In this document: piece by piece, positions 25,080 to 37,429 of the stretch
Layout of the letters: every line of letters begins with the position of its first letter
Numbering within the stretch: position 1 is the first letter of the stretch
Assembly: GCA_947623455.1 (NCBI GenBank)
Contig: OX392545.1
Coordinates: 27,107,001 to 27,171,000, forward strand
Length of the DNA: 64,000 nucleotides
Origin: Mimachlamys varia
Lineage: Eukaryota; Mollusca; Bivalvia; Pectinida; Pectinidae
Reading direction: 5' to 3'
The notes under the pieces: generated by a model
The model's database searches: none
Seen by the model: only the letters and a program-made list of their open reading frames with translations
What the model was told of the DNA's origin: nothing
Translations under genes and position numbers: made by a program

Positions 25080-27700
25080 CTAATGACTTTCCTATATCCT
25101 ACACAGGTAAACACTAGACAGTTGCTGTCAGATTTACACCTGGCAACATATACCTGTCAGAATAGGTAACAACTAACGACCTTGTCATGTCCAGACTGAC
25201 CAGTAACGGTCATCTGTAAAACAATATACATGTCCGAAAACGTCCATTCACCGGACATCAACTTCATTACAGTTCGATAAAACAATTATACGTCTATGTA
25301 TTATCTAGAGCACAGGGCAAGCTAATTACAGGTAAAAAAACACAGGTAAGAATAATTCCCCCAGGTAAGTTATATGTTATACATATGTCTGAAATGGATA
25401 CACATCGGGGAATTAGGTAATGAAATAATCATACACGAGATATTCATTTTGTCAAGTTATATAGGCAGTGTATTGATATGCCCAGGCCTACCACAGGTTT
25501 CTCTCAAAGACTGGTATACAATGTAGCTAGGCAGATTCTATAGGACTTGTATGTATGATGAACTCGCTAAGTAAAAGCCAGAAATTGGGGGTCGGGGCAA
25601 GCTCAGGGAATTACGAAAGATTCCATACACATACACAAGTAACTAGGTATATCTAGTACGACTTACCGAGGAAAGCATAATCTTATCTCGACCTAAACAT
25701 GTAGATGACTAGATAAGTACAAAGGACAAATACTCGCCTTAGAGGTAAAAATGTATGGCTTCAAGCTTAATACGAAGTAAGGCTTCAAGTGAAACACGAA
25801 GTATATGGCTTCAAGTGAAACACAGAGTGTTTACAGTTATCTTGTCAATAACAGTAAATATAACTGAGTTTTTCCTATTTATAACATTTTTTTGTGTTTG
25901 TTCACAGGGACCTGTAAAATATACTATAACATACTTGAAAATCTGACAGAAAATATCATCAGTTTAATTTTCAGTGGCCGTTACATAACGGTGATCCAAT
26001 ATGAAATTTCACATACAAATTGATATGTTGATGAATTGGGACTTGTCAAATATATATAACAGAATATACTGTAAGTTAACGTCAACAATAACTTTCGTTA
26101 TATTCATAGTATGAGACATGTCCCTGTGTACCCAGAACAACACAATATTTACATCTTTAAGTCAGCCGCGCGCGAGATGGTCATTATACTTTGTAGAAGT
26201 ATTCTCAATAGCGGACACATGACACAGGTATCTCAATGGTGCACGGATTACCGGTAACATCTACGTGGTAGTCTAGACATTATGGACTCAAATTTAGCTT
26301 AATCATGTCATTTAAAACATAAAAATTCTTCTTTAAAATAAAAACGTGGTATAAATGTTATTTTAACCATGCAGATTTTTTTATCTACCAGCACCAGAAA
26401 TAGTTGTAGCGCTTTATATCCTTATTCATGCATCTTTACACAAGGAGCAGACGACAGTATTACTGCCTTACCTGTCTAGTCACGGTTTCGCCAATCTCAT
26501 GTAATCTTTTCAGTGAATTTCTCTAGAAATTGTCCGTTTCGACATCCATACATGTACGTAATCATTCCTTTATATTATAACCTTGGTTTCGTACCTGTAA
26601 TTTTGTACAGGTGAAGTATTAACAAACGAATCTGAACAGGTAACCCGATCAATACATATACCTATCTGTCCGTATTCATTCCAATACACAGATGTAACGA
26701 TGATGAAAACACGAGATAAAAATCCTTATACATAGATTTAAAAAATATAATTAAGGCTGCATACAACTCACCTTCCATGCGCGTGCAATGCACGAGATCT
26801 GAACACGAGACAGTTCTGTCATAAGACCGTTATTCCGTGATGTATAATATTATCCTGTGTTCAACACTGTCACACTAGTATCACTGCTATAGACTGTATG
26901 AGATAGGTTACCGTTTTTAGTTCACACTCAAATCCACTACGGTGTTTTCCAGTTGAAGGAGTACAAATGAGGGCGGGACTTAGCACGCGGCTTGGCCCAT
27001 TAACTGCTCTCGATTCCTGATCTCCTGGATGATTGACGGCGTGGATTAACACCGCCTTCTCTGGGGCCCAAAATGGGGGAAATTATTCATTACAAGATCT
27101 GCTAAGCAAGTTCTTTTTAAGATTGAATAATCTGATTATTGACGATAGATATTGGCCTATATCAATCGACATACTAGAAAACAATCCAATTTGATGGAAA
27201 TGTACTTAGATATAATAATTTGCGTATGTAAATTTGTTTTATTTTGACGCATATAGCCAAAACAAACTCGGTGAAATTGAATCATCCTATATTGATGTTA
27301 GACTCTGAACTTTTTTTTACGACGAAAAAAAATTCATTTACTTATTAGTCCATCATTATAGAAATATCAAATAACACTCATCTTTCTGAATTTGGAAATA
27401 ATTTTAAGTGAACTCATGGTCATTTTTAGATACGAACATGTTCTTATAAACAGCCTACGGAATCATGTAAAATTATATAAGCTTGGGAAATCAGAAACCA
27501 CATTCGGTACCACTGAGCAAGCACAGTGTAACTTGTAATTCTTTATCCACAAGCTTCATTTCTGTGATAATCTTAACAAAAAAGGAAACGGAGTTAAGTG
27601 AACTATTTCAAGCAAATTCCATGTAAAATTTCATTTATATATTTTGTTAATGTTTAAATATTTATAAAAACAAAATGTCTGTAAACAAAGAGAGTCTTGC
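25080..27700. other. No gene recognised; recurrent ACAGGTA motifs
   Basis: ACAGGTA or CAGGTAA recurs at about 25105, 25330, 25345, 25362, 26226 and 26636. Short 'ggcttcaagtgaaacacgaag' repeats occur at 25757-25830. No gene or bounded mobile element was seen. Confidence 0.4.
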
Positions 27701-27703
27701 TCT

Positions 27704-27846
27704 TAGGAACCTAAACATTTGTTAGGAACCTGAAATTTGTTACGGCTAGTTTTGGACCTAAACTAAGCAATGTGGCATAAACAGTTTAGAATTACTCTAA
27801 ACACCTTAAACCAAAACTAGCTGTAACAAATCTCAGGTCCCTGTGG
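27704..27846. mobile_element. CCACAGG-family inverted-repeat element, copy 2
   Basis: The left arm (GGAACCTGAAATTTGTTACG...) pairs with the right arm (...CTGTAACAAATCTCAGGTCC) over about 60 bp, including GGCTAGTTTTGG / CCAAAACTAGCT. The terminal CTGTGG at 27841-27846 matches copy 1. The left end is blurred by a duplicated 'aggaacct' phrase, so the left boundary is approximate. Confidence 0.6.
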
Positions 27847-27890
27847 TCAGGCGTATGTAACTATGGTTGCAGTTATAGAGGTTAAGCGAA

Positions 27891-28038
27891 TGGTTATTGG
27901 CTATGGAATTTATTTTACTCGAGTTATAATTATTTTTTTTAAAGATACAAAAGACACGAGCTTTAGCGAGAGTCTTTTGTTACTTTTAAAAAATAATTAA
28001 CGAGAGTGAAATTAAATCAATTTCATAGCCACTAACCA
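27891..28038. mobile_element. Fold-back element, 148 bp
   Basis: Nearly the whole segment is an imperfect palindrome: TGGTTATTGGCTATGGAA at the left pairs with TTTCATAGCCACTAACCA at the right, and the arms (about 65 bp) meet near 'gagctttagcgag'. A degraded relative is at 45104-45213. Confidence 0.7.
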
Positions 28039-28114
28039 CAAGTTGTGTGACCTGTCTCTACTACAATACTATTAAGTCGCAGTGACAGTGTTATTTTCGG
28101 TGAACCGCGGAATA

Positions 28115-28312
28115 TTTGCGCGAAAACACATCATCTCTTATATATTCCCGCTAAATTGTGATGACGTTAGCAATCGATGATGACGTCAACAATCAGCACG
28201 TTGCATTGGACCACGTGATTTCCGGTAATAGTTCAACTTCTCAACCAATCAAAAGTCCGGAAGATCATATTCCACAAGTGGTATATAACTCATATTTATC
28301 CAACAGTCAGCA
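28115..28312 (+). promoter_or_regulatory. Candidate compound promoter (E2F-, CRE-, E-box-, CCAAT- and TATA-like sites)
   Basis: In order on the plus strand: TTTGCGCGAAA (E2F-like, about 28115), TGACGTTA (28162) and TGACGTCA (28181), CACGTG (28212-28217), CCAAT (28245-28249), TATATAA (28282-28288) and a start-like AACAGTCAGCACG near 28301-28312. Order and spacing are typical of an animal promoter. Downstream ATGs open only very short frames, so the transcript, if real, would be a non-coding RNA or a leader exon to a distant gene. No clear splice donor was identified. Confidence 0.35.
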
Positions 28313-28544
28313 CGTTTATACAATGGTCTGAGAGTGGAATAACACAGGAAATTGTGGTAGAAACAATGTAACTTGTGAACATTGGAAGAGCAGGGCAATA
28401 CACTAAACTAACTATCAATTACGTAGATACCATTGTAAAGGCCAAAGGTCAAACACGAAGATAGATGGTACGATATATCACCTGGTAGCCTTCAGTTTAT
28501 ACCTCCATATAAATGTAGGAGCTTGATTTAGATTTATGTTTCGT

Positions 28545-28700
28545 TGTTGACAGGTACCTGTATGTATGTGTACTACACGTGACAATGGGGCATCATTTTA
28601 AAATGTTACAGGTATTTGTACCTGTCGCACAGGTATGACATTACACATGTTTCAGGTAGAAATTACAATCTGTTACCGATATCACGTGACAGGTGACGTG
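28545..28700. promoter_or_regulatory. Cluster of (A)CAGGTA / TACCTGT motifs
   Basis: At least six copies in 155 bp, including palindromes ACAGGTACCTGT and ACAGGTATTTGTACCTGT, followed by CACGTGACAGGTGACGTGAC. CAGGTA/G is the core recognised by Snail/ZEB-type zinc fingers and some bHLH factors. An enhancer role is speculative. Confidence 0.3.
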
Positions 28701-29908
28701 ACACTAATATCTGCGCAAGATACGGGAGATTCGTCGTCACACCAGCATCCTAGCCTGAACTTGCTCCAGCCCTGACACCAAATCCGTCAAAAGGTCCAAG
28801 GCTGGAGTTAGGGCCAGCGGAAACTCGGGTTACCAGCATCCGGGCAACTGACTACAGATTTATGAAGAGAAAATGTTACCTTGGGGAATCATTTTGGATA
28901 TACTGCAAATGATTTCCAATTGTTTATTAATGCTGGTGTATATCAAGCATACGTGCTTTGAATTCGCTCTTAGTTTCCAGGAATACAGAAAATGAATAAA
29001 GATTGTGAATATAAAGATATTAGCACAGTCCGGGCCATTATTGTATTACACCAAGCAGAGACAGTGTATTATAATAGTACGTCTCTGTACCCTGGAAACA
29101 GACACAAGGAATTAATATTACGAAACATTATCGCATTTTGCTTTTGAAGTCAGTTACTTTATTTCAGGCGAGTTATCAAACAGTTGTATCCACCTCGCCA
29201 AATGTTAATAGTTGTACATAATATTAGGTTATATTTGACGTCACAGTGTATCTGGTTTTTCTCATTGCAGGTAATTACATATCTATGACTTAAAATGTAG
29301 GCGTATAGGAAACCATAGAGCCCTGTTATCTGTTTCATAAACCGTATCGTTCGTCCCTCCGGGTAAAACTTTCGGTCTGACCCCCGGGACATCATACGTA
29401 ACCTGGAATGTTCGACACGTATCTTTGAGCACAACTGGACTGTTTTTCACTTCGTGTTACGTATCACGACCGACCTCAAAGCTTTAAGATAATATACATT
29501 ATGTAAATCCCGCACTCTCCAGAGAGGAGCTCCAGCATAAGTGTATCTCGTTATCAATGTGTGCATGCATGTCTCGTATGTACTTAAAACAAAAAACGAC
29601 CTATCTTCGGTTGAACCTTTTAACAGTGTGTGGTTTAAAAGCATACACACAGGTAGGAGGTTGGATACAAAATTAACATGTTTTATCAAGACATCTGTAT
29701 ACTTTGAAAATGTGATTGACGCTAATTTTATTGAAAGGCCTTTACTTTTTCTCTGATATGTAAAATACGAAAGATCCAACACACGATACTTGCTAACAAG
29801 ACGGCGTCTACAATTTGTCAGATTGGAAAAGGAATGAAAGGGCCGTATATTATGTAAGTTCTGAATTCCAATGCCTTGGTTTGGTTTGATTTGTTTGTTT
29901 GTTTTAAC

Positions 29909-30099
29909 CACAGTTTCTTGAGTTTCTGTCAGTAAATAATATATAAAAAAAACAGGACATAAAATCAAAGACTTTGCCGCATACTTTTCTGCCTTCTCGG
30001 GTTTTTACAAATTGTAACCGCCCAATATATATATTGGTCGGCTCCTTATATATATATTTTTTTTTTTTTATTTGACTGACAGAAACTCAAGCAACTCTG
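29909..30099. mobile_element. CACAGTTG-family MITE, copy 3 (191 bp)
   Basis: The left end is CACAGTTTCTTGAGTTTCTG, the right end ACTCAAGCAACTCTG. An exact 7-bp duplication TTTTAAC lies at 29902-29908 and 30100-30106. It is longer than other copies owing to poly-A/T tracts and an extra internal segment. A 173-codon minus-strand frame at 29447-29968 starts inside this element and is probably spurious. Confidence 0.8.
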
Positions 30100-30401
30100 T
30101 TTTAACATCCTACTAACAGCCAAGGACGACTTTCCGTGTATGCGATGTGTTGAGAGGCTGAAGCATGTTCGTATAAGCAAGGCTTCTTGAGATAGTTCGG
30201 ATCTTTTGAGGTTTAAAGTGCTACCACACGGAAATATACCGCCGAAGATTTGATTTAACTGTTTTTACGTCCTATATTTAACAGCCTGAGTCTACAGTGA
30301 AGGACGGCCTGCCGGTGTGTGCTATGTGAGTGCGTGTGTACATTTTTGTATTTGGGAGGCTGCGATAGATTCGAGGATTTAAAACGATCACTTACAAATA
30401 C

Positions 30402-30776
30402 GTGTTCTGTAAATCAATGTGTTCCGCTCACTGCAGGCCAAGAGGTCACCAATGTTTTCTGTAAATCAATGTGTTCCGCTCACTGAACCGCCATGTAGGT
30501 CAGAAGTTCACCAACGTGTTCTGTAAATCAATGGGTTCCGCTCACTGAACCGCCCTATAGGCCAGAAGTCCACCAATGTGTTCTGTAAATCAATGTGACC
30601 CACTCACTGAACCGCCCTCTAGACCAGAAGTTCACCAATGTGTTCTGTAAATCAATGTGACCCACTCACTGAACCGCCCTGTAGGCCAGAAGTTCACCAA
30701 TGTGTTCTGTAAATCAATGGGTTCCGCTCAAGGAAACGCCCTGTAGGCCAAGAGTTCACTAACATTTTCTGTAATT
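30402..30776 (+). repeat. 62-bp tandem repeat, six units
   Basis: The unit begins TGTTCTGTAAATCAATG, then 'tccgctcactgaaccgccctgtaggccagaagttcaccaa' with substitutions. The last unit is diverged (TTTTCTGTAATTCC). No protein frame is maintained, since 62 is not a multiple of three. Confidence 0.85.
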
Positions 30777-30999
30777 CCTACGAGTAATGCTCAATACCCC
30801 CGGAATTCTGAGAATGATCCTATTAGAGAACAGGTGTACAAGTGTAATATATCATACTATTGTAGTGAACGAAAAAATGAGCACAGCCGGCAACAAGAGA
30901 TACAGAAAACCCCGGTTCGAACCCCTATTGGCACCCCGCTGTTCAGTTAATCCCCCCGATTTCGTTTTAATTGTATATAAGACAATTTCTATTGGCAAC

Positions 31000-31840
31000 A
31001 TAATGACATAATATGACACCAAGCCCTATACAAACTTTGCGAATCCCTGTGTCAACATCACCCCGACTATCTCTGTCAGGCTGATTAACCAAGGTTAGGG
31101 CCAGTTGGTAATGGACTAGACACGTCTTTGATGTAGTTCGATATACAATGTAATATGCTTCTTTTAATCATTGATGTGTTTTTATACATGTATGATATAA
31201 AAACGTACGTAAATGCACATCTTTGAATATTTAAATTAAAGAATAAAACGTCCTTGCTCTTTTAAGTGGGCGTGGCAGGGCCAATAGATTTACTTTAGTT
31301 ATTTCATTGCGTTTAACTCTTTTTTTTTATATAAAACCAGCAATTTACATAATTATGTTTTTCTTTGATATAGTACTTCATTGTGTAGAGATTAATCCCT
31401 ATGTTCTCATAATTGAATGATTACAATGTTAAGGCGAGTTGTCTGTAATATTTAATCCTCATTATGACAGGTTCGTGACGTAGTTAGGAGCGAATGGATC
31501 GGACGCTCGCCCTCTATCTACCACGGGGCTTATAATTACATACCCCCTACTTACCGACACACTCTCCAGATGTGTCATACTATTTATATAATTAAAGACA
31601 TGTATTAATAATCAAATTTTCCTGATAAATATTTACATTTGACTACTGGTTAGTTTACTCGCGCGCTTCGTGTGTACCTGTATGGATTATGAAGGCTGAA
31701 TTACTTACATACCTGTATATATATATAAGTAACACAGGTCAGAGGTAGACGCATGTCTATGTTGTTATCATTAATGCTATATAGTATACAGACTTAAAGG
31801 TAATTAATAGATTCTCCCAAGGACGCTCGTCCATATCATT
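31000..31840. other. No gene recognised between two minisatellites
   Basis: Nothing bounded was seen. A TATATATAAG at about 31717 precedes a 14-codon hydrophobic frame near 31753, too short to call. Confidence 0.4.
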
Positions 31841-31844
31841 AAGG

Positions 31845-34550
31845 TATATAACACAGGGCCGTACAGTATACTAATTTATTACAGTTGCTATATTCTCCCT
31901 ATAACAAAGGGGCGTACTAACTTATTACAGTAGTTATATTCTCCCTATAACACAGGGACGTACCAACTTATTACAGTTGCTATATTCTCCCTATAACACA
32001 GGGACGTACTGACTTATTACAGTTGTTATATTCTCTCTATAACACAGGGGCGTACCAACTTATTACAGTTGTTATATTCTCTCTATAACACAGGGGCGTA
32101 CCAACTTATTACAGTTGTTATATTCTCTCTATAACACAGGGACGTACCAACTTATTACAGTTGTTATATTCTCCCTATAACACAGGGACGTACCAACTTA
32201 TTACAGTTGTTATATTCTCTCTATAACACAGGGGCGTACTAACTTATTACAGTTGTTATATTCTCCCTATAACACAGGGGCGTACCAACTTATTACAGTT
32301 GTTATATTCTCTCTATAACACAGGGACGTACCAACTTATTACAGTTGTTATATTCTCTCTATAACACAGGGACGTACCAACTTATTACAGTGCTATAACA
32401 CAGGGGCGTACTAACTTATTACAGTGCTATGACACAGGGACGTACCAATTTATTACAGTTGCTATATTCTCCCTATAACACAGGGGCATACTAACTTATC
32501 ACAGTGCTATGACACAGGGACGTACTAACTTATTACAGTGCTATGACACAGGGACGTACCAACTTATTACAGTTGCTATATTCTCTCTATAACACAGGGA
32601 CGTACCAACTTATTACAGTTGTTATATTCTCCCTATAACACAGGGACGTACTAACTTATTACAGTTGTTATATTCTCCCTATAACACAGGGGCGTACTGA
32701 CTTATTACAGTGCTATAACACAGGGACGTACTCACTTATTACAGTTGTTATATTCTCTCTATAACACAGGGCGTACTAACCTATTACAGTTGTTATATTC
32801 TCCTTATAACACAGGGGCGTGCCAACTTATTACAGTGGTTATATTCTCCCTATAACACAGGGACGTACTAACTTATTACAGTTGCTTTATTCTCCCTATA
32901 ACACAGGGACGTACTAACTTATTACAGTTGTTATATTCTCTCTATAACACAGGGCGTACTAACTTATTACAGTTGTTATATATTCTCTATAACACAGGGC
33001 GTACCAACTTATTACAGTTGCTATATTCTCTCTATAACACAGGGCGTACTGACTTATTACAGTTGCTATATTCTCCCTATAACACAGGGACGTACTGACT
33101 TATTACAGTTGCTATATTCTCCCTATAACACAGGGCGTACTGACTTATTACAGTTGCTATATTCTCCCTATAATACAGGGACGTACTGACTTATTACAGT
33201 TGCTATATTCTCCCTATAATACAGGGACGTACTGACTTATTACAGTTGCTATATTCTCCCTATAACACAGGGACGTACTGACTTATTACAGTTGCTATAT
33301 TCTCCCTATAATACAGGGACGTACTGACTTATTACAGTTGCTATATTCTCCCTATAATACAGGGACGTACTGACTTATTACAGTTGCTATATTCTCTCTA
33401 TAACACAGGGACGTACCAACTTATTACAGTTGCTATATTCTCCCTATAACACAGGGCGTACTGACTTATTACAGTTGCTATATTCTCCCTATAATACAGG
33501 GACGTACTGACTTATTACAGTTGCTATATTCTCCCTATAACACAGGGACGTACTGACTTATTACAGTTGCTATATTCTCCCTATAACACAGGGCGTACTG
33601 ACTTATTACAGTTGCTATATTCTCTCTATAACACAGGGACGTACCAACTTATTACAGTTGCTATATTCTCTCTATAACACAGGGACGTACCAACTTATTA
33701 CAGTTGCTATATTCTCTCTATAACACAGGGACGTACCAACTTATTACAGTTGTTATATTCTCTCTATAACACAGGGACGTACCAACTTATTACAGTTGCT
33801 ATATTCTCTCTATAACACAGGGACGTACCAACTTATTACAGTTGCTATATTCTCCCTATAACACAGGGACGTACTAACTTATTACAGTGGTTATATTCTC
33901 TCTATAACACAGGGGCGTACTAACTTATTATAGTTGCTATATATTCTCTCTATAACACCGGGACGTACTAACTTATTACAGTTGTTATATTCTCTCTATA
34001 ACACAGGGACGTACTAACTTATTACAGTTGTTATATTCTCTCTATAACACAGGGGCGTACTAACTTATTACAGTGGTTATATTCTCTCTATAACACAGGG
34101 GCGTACTAACTTATTATAGTTGCTATATATTCTCTCTATAACACAGGGGCGTACTAACTTATTATAGTTGCTATATATTCTCTCTATAACACAGGGACGT
34201 ACTGACTTATTACAGTTGTTATATTCTCCCTATAACACAGGGACGTACCAACTTATTACAGTTGCTATATTCTCCCTATAACACAGGGACGTACTAACTT
34301 ATTACAGTTGCTATATTCTCCCTATAACACAGGGACGTACCAACTTATTACAGTGGTTATATTCTCCCTATAACACAGGGACGTACCAATTTATTACAGT
34401 GGTTATATTCTCCCTATAACACAGGGACGTACCAATTTATTACAGTGGTTATATTCTCCCTATAACACAGGGACGTACCAATTTATTACAGTTGCTATAT
34501 TCTCCCTATAACACAGGGACGTACTAACTTATTACAGTTGCTATATTCTC
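31845..34550 (+). repeat. 2.7-kb minisatellite, 46-bp unit, about 60 copies
   Basis: Unit: TTATTACAGTTGCTATATTC then 'tccctataacacagggacgtact(g/a)ac'. Variation is mostly single-base (GCTATA/GTTATA, CTCC/CTCT, GGACG/GGGCG/GGCG, CTAAC/CCAAC/CTGAC). Several units between about 32390 and 32730 are shortened to about 34 bp by loss of the TTGCTATATTCTCC segment. Runs of identical variants (for example 'ataatacagg' at 33171-33500) show local homogenisation. There is no coding capacity. Confidence 0.95.
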
Positions 34551-34599
34551 TTTGTCCCTACAATCTCGAGAATAGAACACTTGGGCATACGAAATGATA

Positions 34600-34740
34600 A
34601 TATTCTATTGCTACCCAAAGCTCTCTAGGTCACAGGTTCCAAGCCCACATGCAAGTGGGACAGTCGCCAGATGGTGATCCTAGGTTGAATATTCTCCGGG
34701 AACTCTGGCTTTCCACCAAACCAAAGCCAGCAGCTAATAG
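34600..34740 (+). mobile_element. tRNA-derived SINE fragment
   Basis: GGTTCCAAGCCC resembles a tRNA B box (GGTTCGAATCC). It is followed by 'gggacagtcgccag', then TTCTCCGGGAACTCTGGCTT, which resembles a conserved central domain of many metazoan SINEs. It lies just beyond the 46-bp array. The A-box half is degraded and the 3' end not defined. The exact SINE family is not assigned. Confidence 0.5.
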
Positions 34741-35715
34741 TTAAAAGAACACTCCATGCAGCCTAAAGCCACAACTTAAAATTCTGTTCGCGATATGTAA
34801 CGAATATGCCATTTCACGATAAGAAGCCATTCCGTTTCACACCTTTCATTAGAAGAAATGTCACACACTACCTGTCAGAAAAAGAAACCTTACCTTCAAA
34901 GTGTCAGTAACAATGGGAACCCATACTTTACATAGTGTTGCGTGTTCCGTTGCTCTACGTCATATATACCCGGTATGTGACTCTGGAAATGAGTCTAAGG
35001 AATATGTATACGACTCCAAAATCCCTTAAAACTCAATAAAAAAGACAATCGAATATTATTGTTGTTTATACAAATATCACACTACTAGTATATGATGCAG
35101 TTATTTCATCGGCGAGCTAATTTGATTCATCAAAACTTTTTGTATTGTCCAGATTTTTTAAAAGGTTTAACGATATAGCGTTATATTGGAGGAATACTCC
35201 AAAAAGGTTTCATTATTAGCAGTTTATAAAATAAGTAGCAACTTTACCAAGCAATTATAAATTTGTGTAACACTGTTCATTAAGGAATATGGCAGTAGTC
35301 GCTCACCCTGTCGAACGCCATCAACTCTTATTAACACTGAAATGATAATATAATTATAATTGGTACTATACATTTTGCGTGTGGGTGCCAGCCCCTTTCA
35401 TTACTTACATTCTAATTAATTAGGTTAAAGTTCCATAAAACTGTCACTAATGAACCCCGAATGCACGAGAGGAGGGGCCGGGGCGGGGGCGGATTAAGGC
35501 GGGATCCTTGCCATACTCAGCAGATTGTAGGCGAAAGGCGAAAATAAAGAAACTGAAATTAATATGATTTCAATATCAATAACGGAAAGTGCTGAAGTAT
35601 TGTTTATTGTTTAACATGAAGTAAATGATGAAGATGTACTACCAATTATTGTGCAAAAAATTGTATAAAGTGTTTTGCATGATTGTAAAGAAGAGATCCC
35701 AGGGCTCCTCGAACC

Positions 35716-36020
35716 TGGCCTTTCTTTCTTTTTTTTTATGTATTTAAACATATTTTATTTGTATAGAATATATACAATGGGATTGGGCACAAGTTTACAA
35801 ACTTATATGAAGCCCTTTCCCAATACAATTTAACAATATACATATATTTACAAGATGACATTTGACAAGATACATACAATATATTTACAGGGTGACATGT
35901 TTAAAATGTTTAAGAGAGACGGGGGGAGAGAGAGGGGGGATATTTCCTGTGATTTATTTTACATCATGGTTAATCGTTTACGACACCGACGGCAGAAGTT
36001 GGTACTAGTCTCTTTTCTTT
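35716..36020 (-). mobile_element. Retroposon copy, same family as 61497-62044
   Basis: Read on the minus strand it contains 'ctgccgtcggtgtcg', a (CT)/(C)-rich run, then 'gggaaagggctt...aacttgtgcccaatccca' and an AATAAAATATGTTTAAAT end followed by an A-rich tail. Each block occurs in the same order at 61718-62044. It has no reverse-transcriptase frame, so it is a non-autonomous or truncated 3' end. Confidence 0.65.
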
Positions 36021-36047
36021 ATAACATGTGATGAGAGATTGAAATTT

Positions 36048-36900
36048 AAAAGAGAACAATAAGAAACTGATGTAAAAATTCCTTCTGTTTTACCCATACA
36101 ATTCTACATTGTATTGCTTTGTATTGAATTAATCGGAAAGCTAGGAGCTAACACCCTTGATTTACAGAGGTTACACTCACCTATACGCGACTATACATGT
36201 AGCTATATAGGTGGGAGTAACCCCTGGGTATCGAGGATGGGGAGTTATAAATCTTCTTATAACATATAAAGGATCACTTACATGTACATGTAACATTCAG
36301 TAGCAGGGAAACTTTTAAGAACATCTCACAGGGAAATAAGGAGGTCGAAATGTTTGTTGGCGTTTGCATAGAGCAATATAACTAGACGTTTTTAATGCCC
36401 GCCATATTCAGAGAGAGTCCTTTTCTCCTGACCACACAACTCCAACAACTCAACTGGTTGAGTATAAAATGGGCTGGGCTGGGTGTTGCGGTACCTGCGG
36501 TTGCTTGCATTCTAGAGGTACAATAGCCAATAGCATATTTTTAACTTTCCGCCGCTAATTTTGCGACTTTCTGATAAAATATCAGCCATTACTAACGATT
36601 TGTTAAAACAAACTGGATATCTGATTGAAATCATATCTTGATCTCGGCGCCGTTCCGTAAACTTTTCTCTGCTGAGTTAAGATATGAGAAAAATTCATAG
36701 GGGGTCATGTCCCGATGACCTTTTGCATTAGCCAATCAAATTACTACTGTCAGAATCTTGACAGTGAAAATTTGAGGCGACAAAGCTTGCATAATCGCAT
36801 TTGTCCGCTTAGTCATTTCGTCACCAAACAGTTCATGTGGAATAATGTGACGAAATGACTTGCTGCAAGAGGACAGGTCATTGGAAATATTATTGTTTAA
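36048..36900. other. Unassigned, with small palindromes
   Basis: ACTCAAC-TG-GTTGAGT (36448-36463) runs directly into TATAAAA (36463-36469), a possible but unsupported promoter. A perfect 14-bp inverted pair, AGTCATTTCGTCAC / GTGACGAAATGACT, flanks a loop of about 22 nt at 36814-36865. No gene was recognised. Confidence 0.4.
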
Positions 36901-37037
36901 ATTAATATGATATCTAAGCCAATAGGATTACGCTTTCATAAAATAATTTTGAATATTCTACTTTCATTGCATTGAAGTTTGTTGACATTCGCGGTTGTTG
37001 GACATCTTTCGATCTATTCATGTTTAATCAAATACCA

Positions 37038-37428
37038 TTAAAGGTCCAATATACGTAACTTTCGGCAAAACTTGAAGCGAAAATCAAGCCTAAAAACTTA
37101 TCATATTTTTTGATTTTGCTAAAGATTAAATGAAATCAGCAATATTCAAGATGAACTCTTACGCGGTTACCGATACAGCAGCAGCTGAAACTCGGTATTT
37201 GTAAACATGCGTCCATATTGAACTGTCTTCTACCTTCTAACTTCGGTTTGTTGTTGAAGTAGGCCACACCGGAATTTTTTTTCAATTATTTGAATTTTTC
37301 TGTCAAGAGTTTCTTGTTAGTTACCACCCAGGTTTACTTCGTTTTAGATTTATTTTTGCATGGTTATCAACTGGATTTTTTTCAGAATCCCGAAAATTGT
37401 CCTGAAGTTACGTATATTGGGTCTTTAA
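37038..37428. mobile_element. TTAA-flanked inverted-repeat element, copy 1
   Basis: This 391-bp segment is bounded by TTAA on both sides, with ends TTAAAGGTCCAATATACGTA and TACGTATATTGGGTCTTTAA. Similar full-length copies lie at 48291-48685 and 54321-54717. TTAA target duplications are typical of piggyBac and Kolobok superfamilies (known); which applies here is unknown. A 100-codon frame overlapping its right half is not preserved in the other copies. Confidence 0.75.
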
Positions 37429-37429
37429 C

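Noticed and set aside
29447..29968. 173-codon minus-strand frame
   Set aside because: It starts inside a MITE terminal repeat, shows no domain, and has no promoter; a chance frame is likely.
30885..30960. tRNA gene (GGTTCGAACC at about 30920)
   Set aside because: The B-box-like word is a short palindrome; no A box at the right distance and no cloverleaf could be formed.
31700..31800. Second signal-peptide-like gene after TATATATAAG
   Set aside because: The frame is only 14 codons and has no basic N-terminal patch or matching donor.
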